Of a stretch of DNA of 64,000 nucleotides, positions 63,057 to 64,000 are shown one piece after another. The notes beneath the pieces were generated by a model that was not told where the DNA came from, made no database searches, and saw nothing but the letters and a program-made list of their open reading frames with translations. The stretch is from Salinibacter sp. 10B (GTDB taxonomy: Bacteria > Bacteroidota > Rhodothermia > Rhodothermales > Salinibacteraceae), in contig NZ_MQWC01000004.1 in the NCBI RefSeq assembly GCF_002954405.1, positions 1,911,909 to 1,975,908 of the forward strand, read 5' to 3'. The position numbers and the translations under genes were made by a program. The number at the start of each line of letters is the position of its first letter. Position 1 is the stretch's first letter.

Positions 63057-63429
63057 CGGTCTCGTCGAACTGGTCTAGAAGATCACGGATTTGGTTAAGC
63101 TCGTCGCGGGACACGTCCTCGGTGGCGAGCGCCCGCATCACGAGCTGGCGCGCCGATCCCTCAAAGGCCCGGTCCAACAGGTCGCGGACGAGGCGGCGCT
63201 GCGTGTCGGCCTCCTCGATCACAGCCGCGTACACGTGGGCCCGGCCGGATTCGTCGCGGGTCACGAGCCCCTTCTCCAGCATGAGCTGCAAGTGCTTCAG
63301 CACGGTCGTGTAGCCCTGGTCGGTGTCGAGACGCTCCTGCACGGTGCGCACCGTGGCCGGGCCGTGTGTCCACAGCACACGCAGGATGGCGAGCTCAGCG
63401 TCGGTGGGGAGCGGTAGGTCGGGGGGCAT
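63043..63429 (-). CDS. BlaI/MecI/CopY family repressor
   Basis: A 128-residue winged-helix repressor. It opens LPTDAELAILRVLWTHGPATVRTVQERL (about 6-33), the first helices of the family, then GYTTVLKHLQLMLEKGLVTRD with the recognition helix, and a C-terminal dimerisation helix. The start at 63429 is chosen because family members begin within ten residues of this motif; the frame is open upstream to 63717 without similarity. Such repressors are cut by their partner M56 protease, the next gene here. The target may include its own operon, given the paired half-site repeats upstream. Confidence 0.9.
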   Translation of the reverse strand: MPPDLPLPTDAELAILRVLWTHGPATVRTVQERLDTDQGYTTVLKHLQLMLEKGLVTRDESGRAHVYAAVIEEADTQRRLVRDLLDRAFEGSARQLVMRALATEDVSRDELNQIRDLLDQFDETDDPA

Positions 63430-63850
63430 GGAGGAGCGGTGAGAAACAAGATCACAATGAACGACTGCGTCTCCGTTACTCTTGTCGATTGTCGCTTTCT
63501 CGAACGCACAAGAGCACGGAAGCACGTAGGGGTGAATGTTCGCCCTCAAATACGAACTCGCTCGTACTTTACTACGAAGTCGTTCGTATGTTCTGAGATC
63601 ATCGATTTTCTCCATAGGGCCCTTGAAATCGGGCCTCGTTTCAAGGCAAGCCATTTTCTTCTCTCCCCTCCCGCCCCATGTGCTTCTGAGTGAGGTTTGT
63701 GTGAGAGAAGCATCCATTCCGAACTCCGCCCCCCAACTTGCTTATGAGTATGGATGGTTTGCCGAAGATCGGCCTCCTCCTTCTCTTTGGTGTACCGACT
63801 CCGGTACGCCGTTTCGCGCCCCGCAACGAACCGATGACGCTTTCCCGTAC
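63430..63850. other. Divergent regulatory region between blaI and the Lon-like gene
   Basis: This 421-bp stretch contains the paired TACGA/TCGTA repeats (listed separately). A 9-bp stem with one G-T pair, GGTGTACCG (63789-63797) with CGGTACGCC (63802-63810), lies 40 bp before the Lon-like start. No gene was seen. Confidence 0.5.
63551..63588. promoter_or_regulatory. Two BlaI-type operator candidates
   Basis: TACGAACTCGCTCGTA (63551-63566) and TACGAAGTCGTTCGTA (63573-63588) are two near-identical 16-bp dyads with centres 22 bp apart, or two helical turns. The second has perfect 6-bp arms. They lie 122 bp upstream of the blaI start and 263 bp upstream of the Lon-like gene. The layout resembles dimer sites of BlaI/MecI repressors. 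Confidence 0.6.
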
Positions 63851-64000
63851 ATGATCGACGCTCTTTCTCCGGACGTTCTACGCACCCGCTTCGACTCGTC
63901 TCAGTTTGATTTCGAGACCACCGACGACCTGCCGGCCGACACCGAGGTTGTGGGCCAGGATCGAGCCGTCGAGGCCCTGGAGTTTGGGATGAACATCGAA
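63851..64000 (+). CDS. Lon-like ATP-dependent protease, N-terminal fragment
   Basis: Only the first 50 codons are in the window; the gene runs off the end. The protein opens with a short helical stretch and then FETTDDLPADTEVVGQDRAVEALEFGMNIE. This is the entry to the AAA+ domain of Lon-like proteases (LonB/LonC type or the related ATP-binding protease family), where GQDRAVEAL precedes the Walker A motif. Walker A and the Ser-Lys protease dyad would lie beyond the window. The start at 63851 is the first Met giving the conserved segment. It is divergent from blaI and may share its operator region. Confidence 0.7.
   Translation, partial: MIDALSPDVLRTRFDSSQFDFETTDDLPADTEVVGQDRAVEALEFGMNIE

Noticed and set aside
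1-64000. CRISPR arrays, rRNA, tRNA or transposase genes
   Set aside because: No regularly spaced repeats, no tRNA-like cloverleaf or rRNA sequence and no transposase protein motif was seen on either strand by eye.

Overview
The window looks like chromosomal DNA of a halophilic member of the Rhodothermota (Salinibacter-like Bacteroidota relatives). The reasons are: high GC content; acidic proteins; a parA-parB-DUF5683 cluster; several exported proteins with C-terminal domains of the type IX secretion sorting kind; a serine-palmitoyltransferase-like enzyme of the sort used for sphingo- or sulfonolipids; and start codons that mostly lack a Shine-Dalgarno sequence and instead follow C/T-rich leaders. 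The assignment comes from protein resemblance, not from a marker gene.

Layout. 1-4.5 kb (minus strand): an alpha-oxoamine synthase, then a DUF5683 protein, ParB and ParA. 5-7.8 kb (plus): a UvrD/PcrA helicase and a GNAT acetyltransferase. 8.3-21 kb (plus): three exported proteins (489, 2016 and 790 residues) with sorting-type C-termini, interrupted by a GT2 and a GT8 glycosyltransferase. 21.3-47.1 kb: a large surface-glycan locus. rmlB is on the minus strand; everything else is on the plus strand: a possible GT-A enzyme, a PglK/MsbA-like ABC exporter, two exostosin-like transferases, rmlC and rmlD, eight GT4-like transferases, two sulfotransferases, an O-antigen polymerase/ligase, an AsnB-like amidotransferase and two methyltransferases. 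47.7-52.4 kb: an exported 954-residue protein with a CXXCH haem motif and another sorting-domain protein. 52.4-55.9 kb: an alpha/beta hydrolase, then a polyhydroxyalkanoate module (phaR, phasin, patatin). 55.9-56.8 kb: a geneless stretch between convergent genes, rich in inverted repeats. 56.8-63.4 kb (minus): tgt, a small membrane protein, an AI-2E-family transporter, a TetR regulator and a BlaI / M56-peptidase pair. The window ends inside a Lon-like protease gene on the plus strand.

How the genes fit together. The glycan locus could make a rhamnose-containing, probably sulfated and amidated glycan: RmlB/C/D supply dTDP-rhamnose (rmlA is not in the window), the transferases assemble units, the ABC protein is the only visible flippase or exporter, and the polymerase/ligase joins units or attaches them. 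The pha genes suggest carbon storage granules, with the patatin as a possible granule lipase or depolymerase. BlaI and the M56 protein form a two-gene proteolytic signalling pair with paired candidate operators upstream of blaI. No transposase, CRISPR array, rRNA or tRNA was recognised.
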